Part shown: positions 24,588 through 33,803 of the stretch, piece after piece
Layout of the letters: each line of letters opens with the position of its first letter
How positions within the stretch are numbered: the first letter of the stretch is position 1
Assembly (NCBI RefSeq): GCF_014899185.1
Contig: NZ_CP045201.1
Span: forward strand, 2,701,001-2,765,000
DNA length: 64,000 nt
Direction: 5' to 3'
DNA from: Pseudooceanicola spongiae
GTDB lineage: Bacteria > Pseudomonadota > Alphaproteobacteria > Rhodobacterales > Rhodobacteraceae
Notes under the pieces: model-generated
The model's database searches: none
Seen by the model: the letters and a program-made list of their open reading frames with translations, nothing else
Told to the model about the DNA's origin: nothing
Program-made: the position numbers and the translations under genes

Positions 24588-25048
24588 TTGTCGTCGAAGC
24601 CTCTGCTCCCAACACCCCCGAAGCAACCCGCCTGCTCGACGCCTCACAGGCGCTGATGCGCCGGCTCTACAACCCCGAGGAAAACCACTTCCTCAGCCAC
24701 GATGCCCTGCTGGCCGACGACATCCGCTTCTTTATCGCCCGCATCGGCGATGAGGTCCTCGGCTGCGCCGCCCTGCAGATCAAGACAGGCTACGGCGAGG
24801 TCAAGAGCTTTTACACCGACGAAGCCGCCCGTGGCCGCGGCATCGGGGCCGCTCTGCTGCGCCAGATCGAAGACCAGGCCCGCGCCGAAGGCCTCCCCCT
24901 GCTGCGCCTCGAAACCGGCGACGCACTCGCTGCCGCCTGCCGCCTCTATGAGCGCCACGGCTATACCCGCTGCGGCGTCTTCGGCGACTACCCCGACAAC
25001 GGCGTCTCTGTCTTCATGCAAAAGCCGCTCACGTCCGCCCAAGGCTGA
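24584..25048 (+). CDS. GNAT-family N-acetyltransferase
   Basis: 154 aa GNAT fold. The acetyl-CoA loop is ARGRGIGAALLRQIE at about residues 82-96, followed by LRLETGDALAAACRLYERHGY. It overlaps the cobW stop by 4 nt (ATGA), so it is made with the cobalamin operon, though no acetylation step is known in that pathway. Substrate unknown; it may be a small-molecule acetyltransferase carried along in the operon. Confidence 0.85.
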   Translation: MIVVEASAPNTPEATRLLDASQALMRRLYNPEENHFLSHDALLADDIRFFIARIGDEVLGCAALQIKTGYGEVKSFYTDEAARGRGIGAALLRQIEDQARAEGLPLLRLETGDALAAACRLYERHGYTRCGVFGDYPDNGVSVFMQKPLTSAQG

Positions 25049-25056
25049 CGGCTCAC

Positions 25057-25088
25057 TCATCTTGCCCCAAATACTTCCGCCGGAGGCC
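25057..25088 (+). repeat. Short dispersed palindromic element, family 1 copy 4
   Basis: CATCTTGCCCC, then AAATACTTCCGCCGGAGG. It lies between the GNAT gene and cobN. Confidence 0.7.
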
Positions 25089-25126
25089 CTGCCCCGCAGC
25101 CCTCCGGCGCCCTGAAATGAGGCCCC

Positions 25127-28100
25127 ATGCATCTTCTCGCCGCCACCCCCGGACGTATCGACGACGGTGTCGAGGCCGTGGACCTCAGCCAGACCCCCGC
25201 CGATGTCGTGCTGATCTCCGCTGCTGATACCGAGCTTGCCGCCCTCTCCCAGGCCCGCGCGGCCATGCCAGAGGCCCCCTCGCTGCGCCTCGCCCAACTC
25301 TCCAACCTGACCCACCCGATGTCGGTTGACCTGCACCTCGACGACTGCGCGACGAAATCCCGCCTCGTCATCGCCCGCGTGCTCGGCGGCACCGGTTACT
25401 GGCGCTACGGCATCGAACAGTTCTCCGCCCGCCTGCACGCCGCGGGAGTCCCCTTCCTCGCCCTGCCCGGCGACGACAAGCCCGACCCCGAGCTGCGCGC
25501 CCTCTCCACCCTGCCCGACGCCGACTACGACGCCCTCTGGGCCTACCTGGTCGAGGGCGGCCCGGCCAATGCCACCGGCTTCCTGCAGTATTGCCGCGCG
25601 CTGATCGAAGACCGCGAAAAGCCCAGCCCCGCCACACCGCTGCTGCGCGCGGGCCTCTACTGGCCCGGCACCAGCAAACCCACGCTCGACACTCTCCAAG
25701 CCCACTGGACCAAAGACGCGGCAACCGTCCCCATCGTCTTCTACCGCGCGCTGGTGCAGGGCGCCGGACTCGCCCCCATCGACGGCCTGATCCGCGCTCT
25801 CCGAGCAGAAGGCCTCAACCCCCTGCCCGTCTTCGTCGCCTCGCTGAAAGACCCGGTCTCCGCCGCCACCCTCGACCACCTCTTCTCGCAGACCCACCCC
25901 GAGGCGATCCTGAACTGCACCGCATTCGCCACCGGCTCGCCGCACGGCGATGCGGGCGACCAGAACCCCTTCGCCAAAGCATCGGCCAACACCGCCACGG
26001 TCTTCCAGGTGGTCCTCGCCGCCTCGTCCGAGGCCGCCTGGGCCGAGGGCCTCTCCGGCCTCTCCGCCCGCGACATCGCCATGAACGTCGCCCTGCCCGA
26101 AATCGACGGTCGCATCCTGTCGCGCGCCATCAGCTTCAAGGGCCAGAGCCACTTTGACGCCGCCACCGAATGCCCCATCGCCGTCTATCAGGCCCGCCCC
26201 GACCGTATCGCCTTCACCGCCAAACTCGCTGCCAACTGGATCCGCCTGCGCCGCACCCCTGCGCCCGACCGCCGCGTCGCCCTGATCCTGGCCAACTACC
26301 CCAACAAGGACGGCCGCCTCGCCAATGGCGTCGGCCTCGACACGCCCGCCGCCACCGTCCACGCCCTCAACCTGCTGGCGCGCAACACCTACACCGTCGA
26401 AAATATACCCACCGACAGCGACGCGCTGATGCAGGCGATCCTCGCAGGCCCCACCAACTGGCTGACCGACCGCGCCACCACAGCCGGCGGCGTCACCCTC
26501 TCCCTCGCCACCTACCTGAACCACTTCAACGCCCTGCCCGAAGACATCCGCCAAAAGGTCACCGACCGCTGGGGCCCACCCGAAGCCGACCCCTTCTTCT
26601 TGCCCGCAATACTCCCCCCGGAGGGTCGCCCCACCAGCAGCGCCACGCCCGGCTTCAAGCTCTCCGTCCTCCAACACGGCAATGTGGTCATCGGCATACA
26701 GCCCGCGCGCGGCTACAACATCGACCCGACCGAGACCTACCACGCCCCCGACCTCGCCCCGCCGCACAACTACCTCGCCTTCTACATCTGGCTGCGCGCA
26801 GAGTTCGGCGCCCACGCGCTGGTGCACATGGGCAAACACGGCAACCTCGAATGGCTGCCCGGCAAGGCCGTCGCCCTGTCCGAGAGCTGCTTCCCCGAGG
26901 CGGTCTTCGGCCCCATGCCCCACATCTACCCCTTCATCGTCAACGACCCGGGCGAGGGCACGCAAGCCAAGCGCCGCACGCAGGCCGTCATCGTCGACCA
27001 CCTGACCCCACCGCTGACCCGCGCCGAAAGCTACGGCCCCCTGCGCGACCTCGAAGCGCTGGTCGATGAATACTACGAGGCCGCCGGCGTCGATCCGCGC
27101 CGCATCGCCCACCTGTCGCGCGAGATCCTGTCGCTGACCTCGGTCACCGGCGTCGACAAGGATGCGGGCTTCACCGGCGACAAGGACGGTGACCTTGCGA
27201 AACTCGACGCTTGGCTCTGCGAGCTGAAAGAGGCACAGATCCGTGACGGTCTGCATGTCTTCGGCCAGTCGCCAGAGGGGCGGCTGTCGCGAGACCTCCT
27301 CCTCGCGCTGACACGCATCCCGCGGGGCGCAGGCAAGGGCAAGGACGCCTCTCTGCCCCGCGCCCTCGCCGCCGATTTCGCGATGACATTCGATCCGCTG
27401 GACTGTGAGATGGCCGCCCCATGGGCCGGCCCCCGCCCCGAGGTGCTGGCCCAGCTCGACACCAGCCTCTGGCGCAGCAACGGCGACACCGTCGAGCGGT
27501 TGGAGCTGTTCGCCGCCGCGCTGCTGGACGGCGCAGCGCAGGCCCCCGGCCCCGCATCCCGCGTGGTGCTGGACGAGATCACCCAGACCATCGCCCCCAC
27601 TCTGGCTGCCTGCGGCCCCAGCGAAGGGGCGGGCCTCCTCACCGCCCTTGCAGGGCACTTCCTCGCCCCGGCGCCATCCGGCGCGCCCACCCGCGGCCGT
27701 CTCGATACACTGCCAACCGGGCGCAACTTCTACTCCGTCGACAGCCGCGCCGTGCCGACCCCCACCGCCTGGGCTCTGGGCTGGAAAAGCGCCACCCTGC
27801 TGATCGAACGGCACCTGCAGGACCAGGGCGACTGGCCCCGCACCCTGCTGCTGACCGCATGGGGCACCGCGAACATGCGCACGGGGGGCGACGACATCGC
27901 CCAGGCCCTCGCCCTGATGGGCGTCAAGCCGCAATGGGACGCCGCCAACCGCCGCGTGACGGGCTTTGAGATCCTGCCCCTGACCACCCTCGACCGGCCC
28001 CGCGTCGACGTGACCCTCCGCATCTCCGGCTTCTTCCGCGATGCCTTCCCGCAGCTGATCGCGCTCGTCGACAGCGCCTCCCGCGCCGTTCAGGCACTGG

Positions 28101-28846
28101 ACGAACCCGACGACATGAACCCCGCCGCCGCCCGCGCCCGCGCAGGCGAGGCACAATCCCGCGTCTACGGCTCCAAACCCGGGGCCTATGGCGCAGGCCT
28201 GCAGGCGATGATCGACGAACGCCTCTGGAACGAGCGCGCCGACCTCGCGGAGGCCTACCTCGAATGGGGCAGCTATTCCTACGGCGCAAAGGACGAAGGC
28301 ACCCGTGACGCGAAAGGTCTGCGCGCCCGCCTCGCCCAGACCGAGGGCATCGTGCAAAACCAAGACAACCGTGAGCACGACCTTCTCGACAGCGACGACT
28401 ACTACCAGTTTGAGGGCGGTGCCGCTGCCGCCGTCGCCTCCCTGCGCGGGGCCGACGTGCCGCTCTACCACAACGACCACTCGCGCCCCGAACGCCCGGT
28501 CATCCGCACGCTGGACGAGGAGCTGTCCCGCGTCATCCGGTCCCGCGTGGTGAACCCCAAGTGGATCGAGGGCGTCAAACGCCACGGCTACAAGGGCGCG
28601 TTCGAGATCGCGGCGACCGTCGACTATCTTTTCGCCTTCGCCGCCACGACCAATGCCGTGAAGAACCACCATTTCGACCTTGTCGAGGCTGCCTTCCTAG
28701 AGGACGACGAGACGCGCCAGTTCATAGCCGACCACAATGCCCCCGCGCTGGCCGAGATCGCGCAACGTCTGCAAGAGGCGATCGACCGTGGCCTCTGGAC
28801 CCCACGCTCCAACTCCGCCCGAGCCCGGATCGAGGCGCTGATCTGA
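25127..28846 (+). CDS. cobN: Aerobic cobaltochelatase large subunit CobN
   Basis: 1239 aa, close to the usual CobN length. Family segments include SNLTHPMSVDLHLD, VVIGIQPARGYNIDPTETYH, HMGKHGNLEWLPGK and, near the end, a VKNHHFDLVEAAF-type motif. With CobS and CobT (not in the window) it inserts Co(II) into hydrogenobyrinate a,c-diamide using ATP. Residues about 489-505 (LPAILPPEGRP and following) look like an insertion, and their DNA matches the family 1 dispersed element. The gene begins 78 nt after the GNAT gene and its stop directly abuts the next ATG. Confidence 0.96.
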   Translation: MHLLAATPGRIDDGVEAVDLSQTPADVVLISAADTELAALSQARAAMPEAPSLRLAQLSNLTHPMSVDLHLDDCATKSRLVIARVLGGTGYWRYGIEQFSARLHAAGVPFLALPGDDKPDPELRALSTLPDADYDALWAYLVEGGPANATGFLQYCRALIEDREKPSPATPLLRAGLYWPGTSKPTLDTLQAHWTKDAATVPIVFYRALVQGAGLAPIDGLIRALRAEGLNPLPVFVASLKDPVSAATLDHLFSQTHPEAILNCTAFATGSPHGDAGDQNPFAKASANTATVFQVVLAASSEAAWAEGLSGLSARDIAMNVALPEIDGRILSRAISFKGQSHFDAATECPIAVYQARPDRIAFTAKLAANWIRLRRTPAPDRRVALILANYPNKDGRLANGVGLDTPAATVHALNLLARNTYTVENIPTDSDALMQAILAGPTNWLTDRATTAGGVTLSLATYLNHFNALPEDIRQKVTDRWGPPEADPFFLPAILPPEGRPTSSATPGFKLSVLQHGNVVIGIQPARGYNIDPTETYHAPDLAPPHNYLAFYIWLRAEFGAHALVHMGKHGNLEWLPGKAVALSESCFPEAVFGPMPHIYPFIVNDPGEGTQAKRRTQAVIVDHLTPPLTRAESYGPLRDLEALVDEYYEAAGVDPRRIAHLSREILSLTSVTGVDKDAGFTGDKDGDLAKLDAWLCELKEAQIRDGLHVFGQSPEGRLSRDLLLALTRIPRGAGKGKDASLPRALAADFAMTFDPLDCEMAAPWAGPRPEVLAQLDTSLWRSNGDTVERLELFAAALLDGAAQAPGPASRVVLDEITQTIAPTLAACGPSEGAGLLTALAGHFLAPAPSGAPTRGRLDTLPTGRNFYSVDSRAVPTPTAWALGWKSATLLIERHLQDQGDWPRTLLLTAWGTANMRTGGDDIAQALALMGVKPQWDAANRRVTGFEILPLTTLDRPRVDVTLRISGFFRDAFPQLIALVDSASRAVQALDEPDDMNPAAARARAGEAQSRVYGSKPGAYGAGLQAMIDERLWNERADLAEAYLEWGSYSYGAKDEGTRDAKGLRARLAQTEGIVQNQDNREHDLLDSDDYYQFEGGAAAAVASLRGADVPLYHNDHSRPERPVIRTLDEELSRVIRSRVVNPKWIEGVKRHGYKGAFEIAATVDYLFAFAATTNAVKNHHFDLVEAAFLEDDETRQFIADHNAPALAEIAQRLQEAIDRGLWTPRSNSARARIEALI
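26593..26626 (+). repeat. Family 1 palindromic element inside cobN (copy 5)
   Basis: CTTCTTCTTGCCCGCAATAC, then TCCCCCCGGAGGG. Its left part is nearly identical to the intergenic copies at 30781 and 38203 (CTTCTTCTTGCTGCAATATT). It is read in frame as FLPAILPPEG. Confidence 0.6.
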
Positions 28847-29332
28847 ATGCGACCGAAACGCCTCACCCCTACGGATGACTTCACCGCACTGCACCAGCTG
28901 CTGGTCACGGCCTTCGCCTATATGGAGGGCCGGATCGACCCGCCTTCCTCCCTGCACCGCATGACCCCGCAAACGCTGGCGAGAGACGCCGCGCAAGCCG
29001 AGGTCTGGGCGCTGCACGACGCCGATACCCTCCTGGCCTGCATGATCCTGACGCCAAAACCGGACCACCTATACCTGGGCAAACTGGCCACCGCGCAGGG
29101 TCATCGCGGCAAGGGCCTCGCCCGCCAGATGATTGCCCACGCCGAGGCCCGTGCCCGCGCGCTCCACCTGCCAACGATCCAGCTGCAAACCCGGATCGAG
29201 CTGACCGAAAATCACACCACCTTCCAGCGCCTCGGCTTTCGAGAGATCGCGAGCACCGCCCATCCGGGCTATGATCGGCCAACCTCGCTGACCTTCGCCA
29301 AGCCCCTCACGCCTCAAGGAGACCACCCATGA
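28847..29332 (+). CDS. GNAT-family N-acetyltransferase
   Basis: 161 aa GNAT fold with the acetyl-CoA site GHRGKGLARQMIAHAEARAR (about residues 85-104) and the C-terminal NHTTFQRLGF motif. The ATG directly follows the cobN stop, and its own stop overlaps the cobO start by 4 nt, so it is locked into the operon between two cobalamin genes. Substrate unknown; no acetylation is known in cobalamin synthesis. Confidence 0.85.
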   Translation: MRPKRLTPTDDFTALHQLLVTAFAYMEGRIDPPSSLHRMTPQTLARDAAQAEVWALHDADTLLACMILTPKPDHLYLGKLATAQGHRGKGLARQMIAHAEARARALHLPTIQLQTRIELTENHTTFQRLGFREIASTAHPGYDRPTSLTFAKPLTPQGDHP

Positions 29333-29937
29333 CCGACGACAGTGCCCGCCACGCGGTAAAGATGGCCAAGAAGAAGGTCGCCCGTGACAAGATCATGGCA
29401 ACCAAGACCGACCAGAAGGGCCTGATCATGGTCCACACCGGCAAGGGCAAAGGCAAAAGCTCCGCCGCCTTCGGCATGATCTTCCGCTGCATCGCCCACG
29501 ACATGCAATGTGCCGTCGTCCAGTTCATCAAGGGCGGCATGAGCACGGGCGAGCGCGATCTGATCCTCAAGCACTTCCCCGACACCTGCGCCTTTCACAC
29601 GATGGGCGAGGGCTTCACCTGGGAAACTCAGGACCGCGACCGCGACACCGAGATGGCCCAAGCCGCCTGGGAAAAGGCCAAGGAGCTGATCCGCGACCCC
29701 GCCAACCACATGGTCCTGCTCGATGAAATCAACATCGCCCTGCGCTATGACTACATCGACATCAACGAGGTCGTGTCCTTCCTCCAGACCGAAAAGCCCG
29801 AGATGACCCATGTCGTTCTGACGGGGCGCAACGCCAAGGACGAGCTGATCGAGGCCGCCGACCTCGTCACGGAAATGGAGCTGATCAAGCACCCCTTCCG
29901 CTCCGGCATCAAGGCGCAGATCGGCGTCGAATACTGA
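29329..29937 (+). CDS. cobO: Cob(I)yrinic acid a,c-diamide adenosyltransferase
   Basis: 202 aa CobA/CobO/BtuR-type enzyme. The unusual P-loop GKGKGKSS is at residues 38-45, and YIDINEVVSFL and VVLTGRNAKDELIEAADLVTEM are typical. It transfers the adenosyl group from ATP to Co(I) corrinoids. A GGAGA run precedes the ATG. It follows cobN in pathway order. Confidence 0.95.
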   Translation: MTDDSARHAVKMAKKKVARDKIMATKTDQKGLIMVHTGKGKGKSSAAFGMIFRCIAHDMQCAVVQFIKGGMSTGERDLILKHFPDTCAFHTMGEGFTWETQDRDRDTEMAQAAWEKAKELIRDPANHMVLLDEINIALRYDYIDINEVVSFLQTEKPEMTHVVLTGRNAKDELIEAADLVTEMELIKHPFRSGIKAQIGVEY

Positions 29938-30007
29938 CGCCACACGCCCACCTTGCCCCCGGCGCCGCCTGGTCATAAAATCTGACCAAACAGCACAGGC
30001 GGCGCCC

Positions 30008-30778
30008 ATGCCCTTCCAACCGATCCAGCCCGAAAAACGCGCCGACGCAGTGATCCGCCAGATCGAGCTGCTGATCCTGCGCGGCATCCTGCGTCCCGGC
30101 GAACGCCTGCCGGCCGAACGCGATCTGGCTGAGCGCATGGCCGTCTCGCGCCCCTCGCTGCGCGAAGCCCTCTCCACTCTGCAGGACCGAGGCCTGCTGG
30201 AACCGCGCGCCGGCTCAGGTGTCTACGTGGCAGACGTACTGGGCGATGCCTTCTCGCCCGCGCTGGTCTCGCTGTTCCAGCGCCATGAGGAGGCTGTCTT
30301 CGACTACCTCTCCTTCCGCCGCGATCTTGAGGGGCAGGCCGCCGAACGTGCCGCCCGTGACGGGCTCGCGGCCGACCTCGCCCTCGTCGATACGGTGATG
30401 CAAAAGATGCAGCGGGCCCACGACGCCAATGACCCTGCTGAGGAGGCCCGCCTCGACGCCGAATTCCACATGGCGATTTTGGAGGCGAGCCACAACACCG
30501 TCCTGCTGCATATGATGCGCTCGATGTTTGCCTTGCTGCGGCAAGGCGTCTTCGACAACCGCGAAATCCTCTTTGCCCACTCGGCCACCCGCGAAAGCCT
30601 GCTCGCACAACACGGCGCTATCAATACCGCCCTGCAAGACCGCGCGCCCGCACGCGCCCGCGCCGCGGTTGAAACCCACCTCGACTTCGTGCGCGCCGCC
30701 TACCAGGCCCACCTCGCTGCCGAACGCCATGCCGAGATCGCCCGCATGCGCCTGCATCAGGAACAACGGCGCGACTGA
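30008..30778 (+). CDS. FadR-subfamily GntR transcriptional regulator
   Basis: 256 aa. The N-terminal winged helix is LRPGERLPAERDLAERMAVSRPSLREALSTLQDRGLL (about residues 27-63), followed by an all-helical FCD ligand domain with metal-site histidines (DAEFHMAILEASHN and later HGAI and ETHLDF). It resembles PdhR/LldR regulators of pyruvate, lactate or glycolate metabolism. A 70-nt gap separates it from cobO, so it may have its own promoter; no target gene is adjacent. Confidence 0.88.
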   Translation: MPFQPIQPEKRADAVIRQIELLILRGILRPGERLPAERDLAERMAVSRPSLREALSTLQDRGLLEPRAGSGVYVADVLGDAFSPALVSLFQRHEEAVFDYLSFRRDLEGQAAERAARDGLAADLALVDTVMQKMQRAHDANDPAEEARLDAEFHMAILEASHNTVLLHMMRSMFALLRQGVFDNREILFAHSATRESLLAQHGAINTALQDRAPARARAAVETHLDFVRAAYQAHLAAERHAEIARMRLHQEQRRD

Positions 30779-30780
30779 AC

Positions 30781-30814
30781 CTTCTTCTTGCTGCAATATT
30801 CCCGCCGGAGGCTC
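30781..30814 (+). repeat. Short dispersed palindromic element, family 1 copy 6
   Basis: CTTCTTCTTGCTGCAATATT, then CCCGCCGGAGGCTCC. It is identical over at least 30 bp to the copy at 38203. It lies just after the FadR-type gene stop, next to the ATP synthase terminator. Confidence 0.75.
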
Positions 30815-30825
30815 CGCACCCTCAA

Positions 30826-30853
30826 AACGAAAAAACCCGGCCAAGGCCGGGTT
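30826..30853 (-). terminator. Rho-independent terminator of the ATP synthase F0 operon
   Basis: On the minus strand AACCCGGCC (30845-30853) and GGCCGGGTT (30834-30842) form a 9-bp stem with a 2-nt loop, followed by TTTTTT. It lies 30 nt after the atpF stop. The complementary A-run makes it weaker for the plus strand. Confidence 0.9.
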
Positions 30854-30882
30854 CATCGTCAATTTAGTGCAAGGGCAAAGCC

Positions 30883-31467
30883 TCAGTTCAGGCGCGCCTT
30901 GACCGTATCGATCGAGCTGTCGATCAGACCATCGGCCTGCTCTTTTGTCAGCTGCTTGGCGATCACGTCGCGCGCAGCAGCCACGGCCACGATCACGGCA
31001 CGGTCGCGGACTTCCTTGACAGCAGCCTTCTCAGCCGACTCGATCTGTTCCTCTGCGGCCTTCAGACGACGCGCAATGGAGACCTTCAGATCGGCCTTCG
31101 CCTGATCAGCAGCAGCATTCGCATCCGCCCGTGCGGCGTCGACGATGCGATCCGCCTGTGCCTGAACTTCCTTCTGCTTGCGCTCATAGGAGGCCAGCAG
31201 GCTCTGGGCTTCGTCGCGCAGCGCGCGGGCTTCGTCCAGCTCGGACTTGATGCCCGAGGACCGCTTGTCCAGCAGGCCACCGATCAGCCCGGGAACCTTG
31301 AAATAGACAAGGATCCCGATGAACAGGATGAAAGCCAACAGCACGATGAAGTTCGTGTTGTGCAGCGAAAAGAACGGGCCCGTCGCGGCGAAGGCCGGGC
31401 TGGCGACAAGCGCCAGACCAACAGTTGCCGGGGCGAGGGTCATTGCAGACTTGCGCATAACACTCAT
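30883..31467 (-). CDS. atpF: ATP synthase F0 subunit b
   Basis: 194 aa. A signal-like N terminus ([25 protein letters not shown]) is followed by a membrane helix ([31 protein letters not shown]) and a long charged helix that forms the peripheral stalk dimer with b'. It overlaps atpF' by 4 nt and ends the operon before a strong terminator. Confidence 0.93.
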   Translation of the reverse strand: MSVMRKSAMTLAPATVGLALVASPAFAATGPFFSLHNTNFIVLLAFILFIGILVYFKVPGLIGGLLDKRSSGIKSELDEARALRDEAQSLLASYERKQKEVQAQADRIVDAARADANAAADQAKADLKVSIARRLKAAEEQIESAEKAAVKEVRDRAVIVAVAAARDVIAKQLTKEQADGLIDSSIDTVKARLN

Positions 31468-32009
31468 CCTTTCAGCTTTTCGGTGACGGCACTGTCGATG
31501 GCGTCGGGGGCTGCGGTGAACCCGAAGGCCGCGACGATCTCGGCAGCGGCATCCTTGGCAACGACTTCAGCCGCTTCCAGCGCACCGGCACGGATCTCCG
31601 CGATGGCTTTTTCGCCTTCTGCAACCTTGGCCGAAATCTCGGCATCGGCGCGCGCTGTAGCCTCGGCCAGATCCGCCTGGATCTCGGCTTTGGTGGCGGC
31701 GACGATGTTCGCGGCTTCGACGCGGGCATCGGCAAGGGCCTTGTCGTAGGCGGCTTCCGCCTCCTTGGCCTTTTGCTTGAGGTCTTCTGCCGCAGCAATG
31801 TCGTTGGCGATCGCACCCGCCCGATCCGCCAGCACCGATCCGACGCGCGGCAGAGCCACACGGGACAGGATGAGGTAGATCACGACAAGCGTGACGATCA
31901 GCCAGAAAATCTGGTTGCCCCAGGTCGAGAAATCGAGCTGCGGCATGCCTGGGGCGGCGGCTGCAGCGTCGGCAGCGTGACCAGCGGCTTCGTGCGTTGT
32001 GGTCGCCAT
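31464..32009 (-). CDS. atpF': ATP synthase F0 subunit b'
   Basis: 181 aa. An Ala-rich N terminus leads into [16 protein letters not shown] and a membrane helix, then a long coiled helix rich in Ala, Glu and Lys. MPQLDF...NQIFWL is the signature of the b' subunit (also called atpG or atpX) in photosynthetic lineages and alphaproteobacteria, where b and b' form a heterodimeric stalk. It lies 93 nt after atpE. Confidence 0.94.
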   Translation of the reverse strand: MATTTHEAAGHAADAAAAAPGMPQLDFSTWGNQIFWLIVTLVVIYLILSRVALPRVGSVLADRAGAIANDIAAAEDLKQKAKEAEAAYDKALADARVEAANIVAATKAEIQADLAEATARADAEISAKVAEGEKAIAEIRAGALEAAEVVAKDAAAEIVAAFGFTAAPDAIDSAVTEKLKG

Positions 32010-32102
32010 CTTGACGTCTCCCGGGAACTTGATCTGGTATTCAGATTACCACGGGCAGGCCTCTAAAGGCCCACCCGCGCGTAAGGATCTGTTCCGAAAG
32101 TC

Positions 32103-32339
32103 TTAGACAGCGAACATCAGCAGCAGAGCGACGAGGAACGAAAAGATCCCCAGGGCTTCTGCGAAGGCCATGCCGATGAACAGCGTGGCGGTTTGCGATG
32201 CAGCGGCCGACGGGTTGCGCAGTGCGCCGGACAGGAAGTTGCCTGCCACGTTGCCCACACCCATTGCAGCGCCGCCCATGCCGATGGCAGTCAGACCCAC
32301 ACCGATGTACTTGCCGAGTTCTGCGATATCGCCTTCCAT
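32103..32339 (-). CDS. atpE: ATP synthase F0 subunit c
   Basis: 78 aa, two-helix hairpin that forms the proton-driven ring. [24 protein letters not shown] is the first helix and loop; the ion-binding carboxylate is the Glu in [13 protein letters not shown]. No sodium-type signature is seen. The start at 32339 (MEGDIAELG) has TAAGGAG upstream and fits family length; the upstream in-frame extension is non-coding. Confidence 0.96.
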   Translation of the reverse strand: MEGDIAELGKYIGVGLTAIGMGGAAMGVGNVAGNFLSGALRNPSAAASQTATLFIGMAFAEALGIFSFLVALLLMFAV

Positions 32340-32413
32340 GAGTATTCTCCTTACGTTGGAATTGGCTGGATGGATCGTAGGGTGCGTGATGTCACACACC
32401 GAACGTTTGGTGA

Positions 32414-33175
32414 TTAGTGAGCCGGATGCAGCGCGTCCTTGAGGTACACGCAGGTCAGGATCGTGAAAACGTAGGCCTGGATGAAGGCCACCAGCAGTTC
32501 GAGGCCATACATCCCCGCAATCGCCACGATCGAGATCGGGCTGACAGCGGCGATCGCGGCGAAGCCTGCGAAAACCTTGATAACGGCGTGACCGGCCATC
32601 ATGTTGCCTGCCAGACGAATGGAGTGGCTGACGGGGCGCACGAAGTAGGAAATGACCTCGATCAGCGCCAGCAGCGGGCGGACGGCCAGCGGGGCCGAGC
32701 TGACCCAGAACAGGCCGAGGAACTGTTTGCCGTGCAGAACGAAGCCGAGCACGGTCACTGTCAGGAAGACCGACAGCGCCAGCAGGATTGTGGCGGCAAA
32801 GTGCGACGTGACCGTGAAGGCCGTCGGCACAAGGCCCAGCAGGTTGGCGGTGACGATGAACATGAACAGCGTGAAGATATAGGGGAAGAAGCGGATGGCA
32901 TCCTTGCCGGCGACATCTTCAACCATCTTGTAGATGAAGCCATAGGCCATTTCGGCCACCGACTGCATCCGCGACGGGATACGATTGCGACCCGAGGTGC
33001 CCAGCACCATCAGCGCGACGATGGCCAGAACAGTCAGCGCCATCCAGAGCGTGGCGTTGGTGATCGTGTACCAATGCACGCCTTCGCCGCCGAACAGCGG
33101 TTTGACGATGAATTGATCCATCGGGTGGAAAACCAGACCACCCTCTTCGCCGCCGTGCGCTGCTTCAGTCGCCAT
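32414..33175 (-). CDS. atpB: ATP synthase F0 subunit a
   Basis: 253 aa with five or six membrane helices. The essential arginine is in [14 protein letters not shown], next to the c-ring, and the C-terminal helix [19 protein letters not shown] is typical. It overlaps atpI by 11 nt and is followed by a 74-nt gap to atpE. Confidence 0.96.
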   Translation of the reverse strand: MATEAAHGGEEGGLVFHPMDQFIVKPLFGGEGVHWYTITNATLWMALTVLAIVALMVLGTSGRNRIPSRMQSVAEMAYGFIYKMVEDVAGKDAIRFFPYIFTLFMFIVTANLLGLVPTAFTVTSHFAATILLALSVFLTVTVLGFVLHGKQFLGLFWVSSAPLAVRPLLALIEVISYFVRPVSHSIRLAGNMMAGHAVIKVFAGFAAIAAVSPISIVAIAGMYGLELLVAFIQAYVFTILTCVYLKDALHPAH

Positions 33176-33509
33176 CTTTATCCCTCAGCTCATCTCCGGC
33201 GCTGTGGCCGGATGTGTCGTTCTCAAGTTCCTTGGCGGACCGTATCATCGCTTTGATACCAGCCACGAAGCCAAGGAGGGTGAAGAGGATCATCATCGCA
33301 GGGGCAATGCCCAGCAGCCAATCCAGCCCGTATCCTATGGCAAAACCGATCAGCAGACCGGCCACCAGTTCCGTCACCATGCGCCAACCCACCTGGGCCG
33401 CCGAATAATGGTCTTGTCCGTGCGGGACGCTTTTCTTGTCGATGCCCTTGGCCGCCGCGATCCGGGCTTCCAGAGCGGCCATCCTGTCCCGGTGATCCGG
33501 ATCATTCAT
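33165..33509 (-). CDS. atpI: ATP synthase assembly protein AtpI
   Basis: 114 aa with a charged N terminus and two membrane helices ([23 protein letters not shown] and [16 protein letters not shown]), the AtpI/AtpQ pattern that assists c-ring assembly. The start at 33509 ([10 protein letters not shown]) is preferred; a longer frame to 33569 lacks support. First gene of the F0 operon, so the promoter should lie in 33510-33700. Confidence 0.88.
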   Translation of the reverse strand: MNDPDHRDRMAALEARIAAAKGIDKKSVPHGQDHYSAAQVGWRMVTELVAGLLIGFAIGYGLDWLLGIAPAMMILFTLLGFVAGIKAMIRSAKELENDTSGHSAGDELRDKDGD

Positions 33510-33803
33510 GGCAAAAGACATCCCCGCATTTGTTAAGGCGTTGCTAAGGTTCACAGGTCCGCGAGTCAAGGTGCTTAGCGCCGTCGGATCAACAAGGACA
33601 ACTCACTGTTATAAATCGGAAAATCCCGTAATTTTCCCTGCTAATTCATCCATCACCACCCAACACGCCTTCGCAGAGGCCCAAAACCCATCTTCAACCT
33701 TTTGGTTGAGTATGAAAATCCAAGCCTCTCAAGGCCATGACACTCAATCGCATGGTTTAGCGTTTCTGTTGACGTTTCACGCCACCAAGGCCTATCTGGC
33801 GGC
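33510..33803. other. Divergent intergenic region between atpI and ArsR gene
   Basis: No gene is supported. The region is AT-richer than its surroundings and should hold the ATP synthase promoter (leftward) and the ArsR-gene promoter (rightward). No convincing operator or hairpin was noticed. Confidence 0.5.

Noticed and set aside
24644..28672. Very long open frame (1342 codons) on the minus strand
   Set aside because: It is the antisense of cobN. High GC keeps the opposite frame open; the translation is Gly/Val/Arg-rich with no recognisable domain, while the plus strand is a clear CobN.
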